From: Seminavis robusta
Taxonomy: Eukaryota > Bacillariophyta > Bacillariophyceae > Naviculales > Naviculaceae
Direction: 5' to 3'
NCBI GenBank assembly: GCA_903772945.1
Contig: CAICTM010000029.1
Span: 62,001-126,000 of the forward strand
Length of the DNA stretch: 64,000 nucleotides
Position 1 is the first letter of the stretch. Each line of letters begins with the position of its first letter. Of the stretch, positions 33,916 to 42,900 are shown in pieces. The position numbers and the translations under genes were made by a program. The notes under the pieces are model-generated. The model saw only the letters and a program-made list of their open reading frames with translations. It searched no databases and was not told the origin of the DNA.

Positions 33916-35601
33916 ATGTTATCACATGTACTGCGTAAGCGAGGACTGCCCTCGATCTCCCACGGAGCAGTGTTGGTTTGTTCATTGTCTTTTCTTTCGC
34001 CAGTGGCTGGGTGGACCGTCCAGCACCTCTCTGGCCGTATCTGGCCATGGGGTCGATCAATAAGAACTCTTCCACTTGACGTTGGGACTAGGCTGTTCTC
34101 TACAGCAGACAAAACGAGCAGCCGTGGCCAATCATCATTGGTACCCGACGAAGAACCCATTGAAATTGACCTGGTAGATCAAATCAAAGCGTCGTATCAA
34201 GACCGAGAGACAGACGGAGTTTTGGCCTTCTTTAGAGACAACCCTGAATGCTTGTTGCAACCGCCCCCGTCCATCCTCATCATGACATGCGTAGAGGCAA
34301 CCCAGAACCTGCCCAAACCGAGAGCGGCGGCTGCCTCTGTAATGAATGCTTTGTTTGGAGCTTGTGCTGCTCTCCAGCATGCTGATAATGATGTGTCGAT
34401 GCAACAGAATGCTGCCAATGTGGCTCAATCCATATGGAGTGCTCTGGATGAAATGGAGAGACAAGAAGCAAAGGACCACTATATTGCTCCAGATATTGTC
34501 ACCTACAGTCTGTGTTTCTGTGCCACGCAACAGCAACATCCATCCTTTGCCCGGTCGATCTTGGAACGAGGTCTTCAGGCCAGCAAGAAACAAGCCGGCT
34601 CCAAACGACGCAAAGCCTTGGCTGCAGCAAGACGACGAAAACCTAGCCATCAGAGCAGCAACGAACGAGAAGATTCTACTTCTGACGTTACTACTAGAAT
34701 TTTGGAGACAAACCTAAGGCAGGTCTTGCAAGACGAGTCGCTTCGCATCTTGTTGGACACAGAGGACTTTCTTGTCCTCGACAAACCCAGTGGCATCACT
34801 TGCTACCACACCATGACCACCACAGCGGGAAAGATATCATCCAAACACCGCAAGGGCACCACCACCAAAGACATTAGCATGGAAGATGCTCTGTTGCACG
34901 TCAATGTCCCACTCTCCACGTTGAACCCGGACTGTCAGGGACTCGTCCATCGCCTCGATCGAGGAACGGGGGGAATCATGATATGGACCAAGACGAATGA
35001 GATGCATGCCCGGTTAGTCACGTGCTTTTTCCTTCGCCAAGTCCACAAACAATACACAGCTCTCGTCGCACCTGCACCAGATGGTTTATCATCTTTGGCT
35101 AGTAGTATTCCCTTGGACAGTCCTGTTCACGGACACACGGCTAGTTCCAGGGTGACCCTGCTAGAGTCCTATGGAGATGCAGCCGCACTGTTGAAGGTTG
35201 AACCAGCAACAGGAAGGCGGCACCAAGTACGGGTTCATCTAGCTCAAGAATTGCATAGCCCAGTTGTGTTGGATCCCTTGTATTCCGTTTCAGATGAAGA
35301 ATCCAGAGCTGCAGTGGACTTGTCCGCATTTCTTCCCGCCAATCTGCTTCTACAGGAGGAGCATCTAGGAACTACTGTGGATGCCACCGATAATAAGAAG
35401 AGCAAAAAGTCCCGAAAGAATAAACAGGCATCACAGCAGCAACAGCAACAGCAACAAGAACCACAATCCAAACGTTTCTTTTTGCATGCTTCGGCTCTTT
35501 CGATTCCCATGCTGAAGATTGATTTGGAGTGTTCCTTGCCTGAATGGTGGCAAGAGACACTGGAGTCGTTGCGGTCGCAGTCCTTCTCCAATAACAAGTA
35601 A
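33916..35601 (+). CDS. RluA-family RNA pseudouridine synthase with N-terminal helical extension
   Basis: A 561-aa single-exon protein. Residues ~275-545 contain the RluA catalytic domain: FLVLDKPSGITCYH, the catalytic loop HRLDRGTGG (Asp nucleophile; family consensus HRLDRxTSG), VHKQYTALV and the RRHQVRVHLA motif. It would isomerise uridine in rRNA or tRNA. The N terminus (MLSHVLRKRGLPSISHG) is basic with a hydrophobic stretch and may direct the protein to an organelle. Residues ~80-230 form helices with a PPR-like segment (APDIVTYSLCFCATQQQ). There is a Gln8 tract near the C terminus. It is tail-to-tail with the ABITRAM-like gene (180 bp). The target RNA is unknown. Confidence 0.87.
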   Translation: MLSHVLRKRGLPSISHGAVLVCSLSFLSPVAGWTVQHLSGRIWPWGRSIRTLPLDVGTRLFSTADKTSSRGQSSLVPDEEPIEIDLVDQIKASYQDRETDGVLAFFRDNPECLLQPPPSILIMTCVEATQNLPKPRAAAASVMNALFGACAALQHADNDVSMQQNAANVAQSIWSALDEMERQEAKDHYIAPDIVTYSLCFCATQQQHPSFARSILERGLQASKKQAGSKRRKALAAARRRKPSHQSSNEREDSTSDVTTRILETNLRQVLQDESLRILLDTEDFLVLDKPSGITCYHTMTTTAGKISSKHRKGTTTKDISMEDALLHVNVPLSTLNPDCQGLVHRLDRGTGGIMIWTKTNEMHARLVTCFFLRQVHKQYTALVAPAPDGLSSLASSIPLDSPVHGHTASSRVTLLESYGDAAALLKVEPATGRRHQVRVHLAQELHSPVVLDPLYSVSDEESRAAVDLSAFLPANLLLQEEHLGTTVDATDNKKSKKSRKNKQASQQQQQQQQEPQSKRFFLHASALSIPMLKIDLECSLPEWWQETLESLRSQSFSNNK

Positions 35602-35781
35602 GTGATGAAGAACCCAGTTTTCAGTGATTAAGTAAGTTTGTGGAAGGATCTACTGTCAGAAGATATCAGTGGTGGCCACTAGCCATTGATGCTACCGTAT
35701 CTCGCATCAGTGAGAGCATGCTGGAGAAATTGAGAGAAAGTAATGTGGCAATAGCCAGAGTGGACATCTTATTAGGGTTGG

Positions 35782-36714
35782 TTAGCCATCTTTTGTTGCA
35801 GTACCGGTAGGATCCTTTCGTGCCCTCTTATTGCAATCATCAGGTTCATCCTCGTTCTCAATATTATTATTGGTTGTTGTTGTTGCTGTATTTTGTGTTT
35901 TATTGTTGGGAGGAAATGGCCCCGTTGGCAGAATGACAGCCAGGTATCCGTCCAATAGTGGATCTGTTTGCAACAAGGATAGTTTTTCTTGTGTCAGATG
36001 TGTGTTGAGTTCCATAATGGCTCCCCAGACGAGAGCATACATGGGAATAATTGAACCATTTTTCAGTGTGACTTGTGCAATAATGGTGGAGGGTGTTACG
36101 ATTCCAGAAGCCGTAGTGTTGTTGTTATTGTTGTTGTTGAGGGTTCCCTTTTTGAGCATTTTGGCTTGTCGTTTTCGTCGTTCTCCCGCACTGCAAGGAT
36201 CGGCGGGGGATACGAGAAATTCGATGGACTGTATGGGATTGTCATTGTTGCCATTGCCTACTATATGTGTAGATCGGAAACAAGACCCAGCAGTGACAAT
36301 GCATAGTCCATTGCCATGTTGATGAATGACTTGACAATTGTTACCATTCGAGTCAATCTTGCAGTCTTTGTCTTCTGCTCGTAGTAGTCTGGCTCGAAAG
36401 GAATGAGCAAATTGTCGTAGGGGAGTGCCAGGATGGTGCTTGGCCGGCACCCGATACGGAATTCCTGGAATTTGTATTTCTTGAGGTTGTGGAGCAATGG
36501 GCTCGTACTGTGTCTTCTCGTAGGCTTTGGCATAATGATCGACACTTTCTCGCTTGCGTTTGCGATTCATGTGGTTATTACCATTCTTCCCATTATTATT
36601 GTTGGCCTCCGTCGTTAGGTCTTCATCGTTGGCATTCTCAGCTTTTTCTTCAGCAGCCTCATTGCCACTGGTGGTGGTCGACTTGGTCTTGACAGATGAT
36701 TGATCCTCCTCCAT
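35782..36714 (-). CDS. ABITRAM (Simiate/FAM206)-like protein
   Basis: A 310-aa single-exon protein. The central region contains VIHQHGNGLCIVTAGS followed by a hydrophobic IEFLVSP strand, and later IIPMYALVWGAIMELN and LLDGYLAVILPTG. These match the conserved blocks of the ABITRAM/Simiate family, a lipoyl/biotinyl-like fold whose mammalian member is an actin-binding transcription modulator found in the nucleus. The N terminus is acidic and Asn-rich with a basic NRKRKRE stretch that could be a nuclear signal. Poly-Asn insertions (up to N7) and a Thr/Asn-rich tail look like lineage-specific expansions. The molecular role in algae is unknown. Confidence 0.72.
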   Translation of the reverse strand: MEEDQSSVKTKSTTTSGNEAAEEKAENANDEDLTTEANNNNGKNGNNHMNRKRKRESVDHYAKAYEKTQYEPIAPQPQEIQIPGIPYRVPAKHHPGTPLRQFAHSFRARLLRAEDKDCKIDSNGNNCQVIHQHGNGLCIVTAGSCFRSTHIVGNGNNDNPIQSIEFLVSPADPCSAGERRKRQAKMLKKGTLNNNNNNNTTASGIVTPSTIIAQVTLKNGSIIPMYALVWGAIMELNTHLTQEKLSLLQTDPLLDGYLAVILPTGPFPPNNKTQNTATTTTNNNIENEDEPDDCNKRARKDPTGTATKDG

Positions 36715-37073
36715 CTCTCTTCAATTGTTAAATTGCTTTGATTCACTAACTTTTGGCAAACAATGAAGATGCCGCCTTTGATTTGGTGGCCATGCACTGG
36801 GTTTTGAATAACAATAATATTGCAAAGATCCAGAATGACGTCGTAAAGGCCCACTTCCCACCACTCAATCTTCCAACGGAACTCGGCGGGCCCACCCCCT
36901 CAAATCGAAGTGAAAGGATTCGATTGTCCGAAAGAACACTCAATGGTATCAATATATTATTGTCGATTTACTCTATTGATTCGATTCTTCTATTACTGTG
37001 TTTGTCTACCGTATCCAAGTAAATATCCCAGTGTCTTCTCTCAATTAATTGCAGTGAATGAATGACTGAATGA
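36715..37073. promoter_or_regulatory. Divergent promoter region (ABITRAM-like / Sua5)
   Basis: A 359-bp gap between head-to-head genes. It contains an A+T-rich segment around 36940-37020. No gene is supported here, although a short ORF crosses it. Confidence 0.3.
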
Positions 37074-38546
37074 ATGCGTGCTGCTCCAAGAAGAACCAGA
37101 AGAAGATTGGCATCGTTGAGTGTGCCGCTATACCGAAACGTGTGCTTCTGGCTGTGTAGCTGTTGGATGATCTCCTGGTGCAGTCGTGGCCTTGCCTTTC
37201 ACAACCCCAATCAGTTATCTATTTTCAAGAAGAGATTATCTACCACCTCTTCCAATACTAATATTATCCAAAGACTGGCTAGTAGTATCATGACACCCCA
37301 ACAACAACAGGAAATCAGCACCTCCGACGACGACAATTTTGTCAAACCGTTGGTAGCACGCAAAGTAACTCCCTCCCAATTGGTGGAATGTGGACAACGA
37401 CTGCGTGCCGGTGACTTGGTGGCTTTTCCCACAGAGACTGTCTACGGTCTGGGATGTCATGCCTTGGATCCATCGGCCGTCCAAAAGGTATTTGCGGCCA
37501 AGGAACGACCCTTGACCGATCCACTCATTGTACACGTTGCCAAAACACAAGACGCCATGCCATTGTGGAAACAACAAGACGACAACAACAATAATAATGA
37601 TAATGCCACCAAAATTCTACAAGTACTCGCCGATTCGTTTTGGCCGGGCCCCTTGACATTGGTCGCACCGGCGGCACCCCATGTTCCTCCCATTCTCATG
37701 GCGAATACGGGGTTTGTGGCATGCCGATGTCCCTCCCATGCATTGGCACAAGCATTGATTCAAGAAGCGCAAGTTCCCATTGCGGCTCCGTCCGCCAACA
37801 AATTCGGACACGTCTCGCCCACTCGAGCCGATCATGTCATGGATGATTTGGGACATGAAAATGTATGGGTATTGGAAGAACAGCAACAACAACAACAGCC
37901 AGCCTGTCAAGTAGGAGTCGAAAGTACCGTGGCCAAATTGGAGATACAATCAACAACAGCTGAAACAACCACAACACCATATTATGCTCTTACCGTACTA
38001 CGACAAGGAGCCATTGCCGTGCAAGATTTGCAAGAGTCCTTGACAAAAGCTGGAATCCAAAATGTTCAAGTATCGAGTCTCAGCAGTCGCACTGTCGAAG
38101 AAACCGAGGCGACCGTGGCACCAGGACAAACTATCAAACACTACGCGCCACGAATTCCATCCTTTTTGATAGCACCCAACTTGTTGTTTCAAAAAGAACA
38201 AGACGCCCACGCCCAACTACAATTGCTGGCCCAACAATCCATTGTATTGGACTTTGGTGGAAAATTGGTGGCATTGGAAGCCCATGCCAAGAACTATCGC
38301 GATTTGAGTCCGTCGGGGGATTCCTCCCAAGCGGCACAATGCGTGTTTGAAGCATTGCGATGGGCGGAACAGGTAGAACCAGCAACAACACGGACCATTG
38401 TCTTTCCGCAAGTGGTGAGCAACAACAATGATGATGATGCCTTGACGCTGGCGCTTCAGGATCGATTGACCAGAGCTGCCAGTGGCGTCGTTTTAGACTC
38501 GGTGGATGCGATTGAAAAGGTGTTGAAGCAGCAGCAATTGCAATAA
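37074..38546 (+). CDS. SUA5: Threonylcarbamoyl-AMP synthase (Sua5/YrdC/YwlC family)
   Basis: A 490-aa single-exon protein. The YrdC domain (~100-300) shows AFPTETVYGLGCHA, the conserved KERPLTDPLIVHV, FWPGPLTLV and APSANKFGHVSPT. A linker follows, then the C-terminal Sua5 domain starting at PGQTIKHYAPRIP (~345), which marks the long Sua5 form rather than short YrdC. The enzyme makes threonylcarbamoyl-AMP from threonine, bicarbonate and ATP for the t6A modification at position 37 of ANN-decoding tRNAs. The Arg-rich N terminus (MRAAPRRTRRRLASL) resembles a mitochondrial or dual-targeting presequence; an internal Met at about residue 75 could start a cytosolic form. Gln and Asn runs interrupt the domain in two places. 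Confidence 0.93.
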   Translation: MRAAPRRTRRRLASLSVPLYRNVCFWLCSCWMISWCSRGLAFHNPNQLSIFKKRLSTTSSNTNIIQRLASSIMTPQQQQEISTSDDDNFVKPLVARKVTPSQLVECGQRLRAGDLVAFPTETVYGLGCHALDPSAVQKVFAAKERPLTDPLIVHVAKTQDAMPLWKQQDDNNNNNDNATKILQVLADSFWPGPLTLVAPAAPHVPPILMANTGFVACRCPSHALAQALIQEAQVPIAAPSANKFGHVSPTRADHVMDDLGHENVWVLEEQQQQQQPACQVGVESTVAKLEIQSTTAETTTTPYYALTVLRQGAIAVQDLQESLTKAGIQNVQVSSLSSRTVEETEATVAPGQTIKHYAPRIPSFLIAPNLLFQKEQDAHAQLQLLAQQSIVLDFGGKLVALEAHAKNYRDLSPSGDSSQAAQCVFEALRWAEQVEPATTRTIVFPQVVSNNNDDDALTLALQDRLTRAASGVVLDSVDAIEKVLKQQQLQ

Positions 38547-38763
38547 TGACAAAAAAGCAGTACTAGAGAGTCTCATTGCAATCTGATATAAGGGATCTAA
38601 TTGCGATGTTTAGTTTGATGCACTTGCAACAAGGCAGCGAGTGTGTCAACCTCTACTAGTAGCTAGACAGACTGGTGCAGAAGAGGCTATTGCCACCTCA
38701 TGGGGGCTTGTGCTGGGCCATCCGGGGCGGCTAGCTGGCTCGTCTGTCCGTCTCAGTGTCTCA

Positions 38764-39010
38764 GTGAAGATAGAAAAGGAAGACTGAGAACTCAGAACCA
38801 GACAAATAGAACTCCGGACCATCTATCTTCACTCATCAGCGTACCTGATGTCCAACATTCGACAAACGTCCTCCGCTTCCGCAGCAAATAAAAGTGATCA
38901 CCTTATCTTTGCCCTCTTCAGTGTCCTTGTAGCTGAGACGAATAACAGGGCCATTTGTGGGTACATTACCAGTCTCACAAAGTTTGTATCCAAACTCATT
39001 CATCTCTACT
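38764..39010 (-). pseudogene. Decayed partial duplicate of the neighbouring hypothetical gene
   Basis: The sequence aligns with the 3' half and 3' flank of the gene at 39093-39530 (positions 39016-39270). Shared blocks include AAAGTGATCACCTT, TTTGCCCTCTTCAGTGTCCT and TTGTAGCTGAGAC. Relative to the intact copy there are small insertions (for example two bases within the codons for NFETG) that shift the frame, so it cannot encode the same C terminus. It is a direct, adjacent duplication. Confidence 0.75.
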
Positions 39011-39092
39011 AGCTAGTAAAGGTAGAAAAGGAAGACCAGAACTCGGAACCAGACAACAAAAATTTCAAACCATCTATTTTCATCTTCACTTA

Positions 39093-39530
39093 TCAGTGTA
39101 CCACTGCATTAATGACGGGTGTGTTCAACATTCGACAAACAACGTCAGCTTCGGCACAATTAAAAGTGATCACCTTGTCTTTGCCCTCTTCAGTGTCCTT
39201 GTAGCTGAGACCAATACCAGGGCCATTTGTGGCTATATAACCAGTCTCAAAATTCATATCCAAACTCGTTCGATAGCCCCAGCCCCCCCATTGCGTGAGG
39301 CCATTAATGTAGTCAAGTTTCTCTGCTTTTTGGATGAACTTTCGATCGATCGAACGATGGAAACCCACCGAGTATCCGACCTGCAAGGAATCCTGGTTTA
39401 CCAAGACATGATAATCCCAGAAGAATGGGGCCAGAGGTGGGAATAATGCTAAGAGCGGCAAGAAAGGTGGGTGGTACACTTCTTCGTATTCCCACGTATT
39501 GCTGTTGTCGTTGACGGTAGAGATGCTCAT
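39093..39530 (-). CDS. Hypothetical 145-aa protein, bacterial-PH-like C terminus
   Basis: A single-exon ORF starting MSISTVNDNSNTWEYEEVY. The middle contains a hydrophobic stretch (FLPLLALFPPLAPFFW) that may be membrane-associated. The C-terminal half includes GWGYRTSLDMNFETG and LSYKDTEEGKDKVITFN, a pattern of short strands similar to the small bPH-like (GWGIR-containing) domains of bacterial membrane proteins. This resemblance is weak and by eye only. A decayed tandem copy of its 3' half lies immediately downstream, which supports it being a real gene. Confidence 0.6.
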   Translation of the reverse strand: MSISTVNDNSNTWEYEEVYHPPFLPLLALFPPLAPFFWDYHVLVNQDSLQVGYSVGFHRSIDRKFIQKAEKLDYINGLTQWGGWGYRTSLDMNFETGYIATNGPGIGLSYKDTEEGKDKVITFNCAEADVVCRMLNTPVINAVVH

Positions 39531-39985
39531 GGTTGCTGTTGTTTTGACTTCTAAATCGAGTGGTTACTATGCAGTCAGAGGGAAGTATTGTTGGTTGTTG
39601 TACCGGTTGTGGGAGCCTTCATTCAACAACCTCCAACATTCAGGAAAGGTCCCGTCGGTCCTCTTTTGAGTCTTGCTTCGTTTTAAGATCCTCTGTGGGA
39701 TTCAATACGATTGTACGGAGTCCTGATAACAGATTCGAGAAGAATTGACTGTGTTGCAGTCCTGGTCAAAATTCTACAAAGGGGGCTTGATTTCTGAGAG
39801 CTTTTGGTGTGGAGTGTGGAACTACTACTAGCTAGCTAGGTACCATCGTACCGGCAGCCAGCTATTACATGTATCTTAATTTAATTTAAAAGCAAACCAA
39901 GTATGAATACACTAAAGGAATAAACATGCAGCCCTCTTGGAGGTAGAGGCTGCAACACCGTCGCCACAAGTATAGCCTTTTAAAA
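39531..39985. other. Intergenic region
   Basis: Gap between the 5' end of the hypothetical gene and the 3' end of the giant membrane-protein gene. It contains a CTAGCTAGCTAGGTACC palindromic run at 39829-39844 and an A+T-rich stretch (39870-39910). No gene is seen. Confidence 0.35.
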
Positions 39986-42900
39986 TTAAAGGGCCACTTC
40001 ATCGCTGCTGCCAGATTCATCCCCGGCTGGGACTTCGCGCCGTGCCATCTTGTCCTCGTTTGCATCGTCGCTGCTCGAGGTATCATCCACAGGCATTGTT
40101 GCGGCAGCTCCACTTGGTTTGTCCGCCGTCATCTCCTCGCCGTCCGGGGGAGTTGCAGCGAACAGAGTTTCTGTTGGATTATCCTCATGGCGTAGCGTCC
40201 ATCGGAACGAATCGGTGAATAGAACGGGTGGGTTGCGGATGTTCTCGAGCGCGTTCTCTCGATTGTCCCAGGTTGTCCTATCAAACGCTCGAAGCTTCTC
40301 CTCTTCAGAGATGTCGTCCTCTTCGTCTTGCATCTCTCGGAGGTATTGGATGTATGCCTTGACCACGTAGGTACCAACCAATGCCAGTCCACAGACGAAA
40401 GGAATCAAGAGATATGCACCTTCCGCGATGGATGCCGCCACCTCAAAGCACTGTGCGTCTTCTCTGCTCCAGAGTCCATAGCCAGCCAACAACTCCAACG
40501 TCGGGATAATACTCTCGCAATAACGGTTCACGAAGAGCTTTGATATAGCGCCAAGTTGCCTGCATAAAAGTGGAGCCAATCGAATGAGATCCAGTTCCTG
40601 CCATTTGCATAAATTCATAGTTCCAAACGGCAAACTTACCAACTTTCGACGACAATGCCAAGGATATACACTTCCACGTATTGCCAAGCTTGAAGAATCT
40701 CCAGGAGAACTGCAACCCTCTCCCGACCTCCTCTTGTCAATGGATAGATCCACATGAAGACCAAGGACAACAACGACAAGATGGGAACAACCACCAACGT
40801 TGTTATGAAAAGAACTACGAGGACAATGTGCCCGATGAAGTGAGTCCATTCGCCCAGGTACTTGGCTTGATCAAGCAGCACCTGTGCCATTGAAAAGATG
40901 CTCTCGTATCTCACAGCTTCCTCTGATAACTTGCTCTCCAATTCGACTCCCCAACCAATAACCCCATACACTTCCAGTTTCAGAGAGGGCAGGATACAAG
41001 CGACCACCAAAAGTCCGGCTAGGAGGATGGCCGAGAGTGGGAGCAAGCCGTTGACAACACGACGCGGGACAATCTTGGGCCCTTCCGATTTGTGAAGCCT
41101 GATAAACCCATGGTTGCAAAGTCGTTCTCTGTGGTCCTCCGAACTCAAGGAAGCAATGAGCAATTCTGCGGGATCTTGTTGTTCGGCGCCCTCGGTCTTG
41201 TCTTTGTTCTGAGCATGCCTTTCCTTGTATTTTTGCTTTCCGCTGCGGATCATTCTTCGATGGTACATCACAATGAAATGAGAACTGATCTGCGACATTA
41301 CTTGAGCGATCATGTTGGCATACAGACCCCAAAGTGGAACAACAATAAGGTCGACGACAATCATATCTTTTGGCAAGAAACTCCACACAGGGCTGACACC
41401 ACCGATCCTGTAACGAGGGACACATAACGAACGTGAATAAACCAAAAAGGCATCATTTCCATTCGGCGAGACATGCAGTACATACCTGAACCCGGTGACA
41501 GTGATCAGCAACACAAAGATATCTATCATTGACCATTTGGCCAGAATATCCAACCACAACAGAAACTGTCCCCGACGTGATACAGAGACAACCGAAGGGG
41601 GTAGGAACCAGAGCGCAAGCGTGATGAGCTGCTTCGTGTATGGCCAAATGCCTGAAAAGAGAAGGATCAAGATTGCAAGTTCTTCTCCACCGGCGTGCCA
41701 CATGTCAAGCGTTGATTGAGCGATAGAAAAAGTGAAAAAATCCTCAATCCTGAAGGTCTCTCCGAACATGTTGAAATCGATCATGGCTCTTCCTCCAGGA
41801 CTGAGATGTCCACTCAAGAAGAAACCAACATTCACAATAACGATGAAAGGAATAAGGTACCGAGCTGTACAAGGAATATCTGGACTCTCGTACATCGACG
41901 TTGTCAATTCGTTGAGCTCCAACTCCAAATGATCTTCACTTTCTTGCTTTTGTTGGATCAAGAAAACGCGCTCACTGGGAAGACTGTCTAACCACCTCTG
42001 GTGTCTCTTGGTCACAATAAACCTGACACTGATAACAACTATCAGCGCCACGATAAGAGGACACACAATGGCCAGCACGTAGGTGAGGTATCCAATGTCA
42101 TCGGTCGGACCCACCGGTTGTGCTTCAGACACGAACGATGGCCCATCGGGGTCGATGTTGTCCGTGTGTGGGCAATTCTTTGGGGCGTCAACAAGTATAG
42201 CATCAATCGTGTCCTGCAAGAAATCTCCGCCTAGCCGGAAAATTAGTTCCTCGAGAAGCCGATTCAACTCGAAGGTGAGCTCATCGGATACTCCAGGCTG
42301 CTGGAGAACCTCGCCCCATTCGTAAAGGCGTGGGCTAGTGCAGTTGAAACAGTTGAGTTGCATGTCCAAATTTCTCATGGTAACTGCAAGGTCCTCCACT
42401 GTCAACGTTGGCTCTTGTCCTGGAACTCTCCTGCCGTTCTCATCGATCTCCGGCGGAGGAATAGTTGCAAACCAACAATCCAAATTAAGCATATCGCGCA
42501 CTGGGAACCTCAAGAAGGATTCTTCACGAACTTTCATCAACAGGGTGAACAGAAAACGTAGAGTCCTGATATCCATGACCACTTCGGCGTCATTTTCAAT
42601 GTCAACTTCGGCTGTTGGAAATAAAACACGCTTTGTGAGCACACCACACAAAACGGATGACAGCAGGGTTCCACGGAGTAAGTAATCACTGCACTTACAA
42701 AGTTGCGATCCAAGGCCCTTGAATGCAAGGTACACTCTGAACCTGATCTGTAAACGACTCCTGCTAAGTCCCCAGGCAAGGTTGTTTTCAAGTCTGTGTG
42801 CCTCTCCCTCTATTGGTCTTGTATACTGCAATGTCACAGGATTATGCACATTTTTGATTTCGAGGTCAGAAATCCGCAAAAGCAATACCGACTGGAAACC

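Noticed and set aside
36753-37022. 89-aa ORF between the ABITRAM-like and Sua5 genes
   Set aside because: It occupies a short divergent promoter and ends in A+T-driven hydrophobic codons; no homology recognised.
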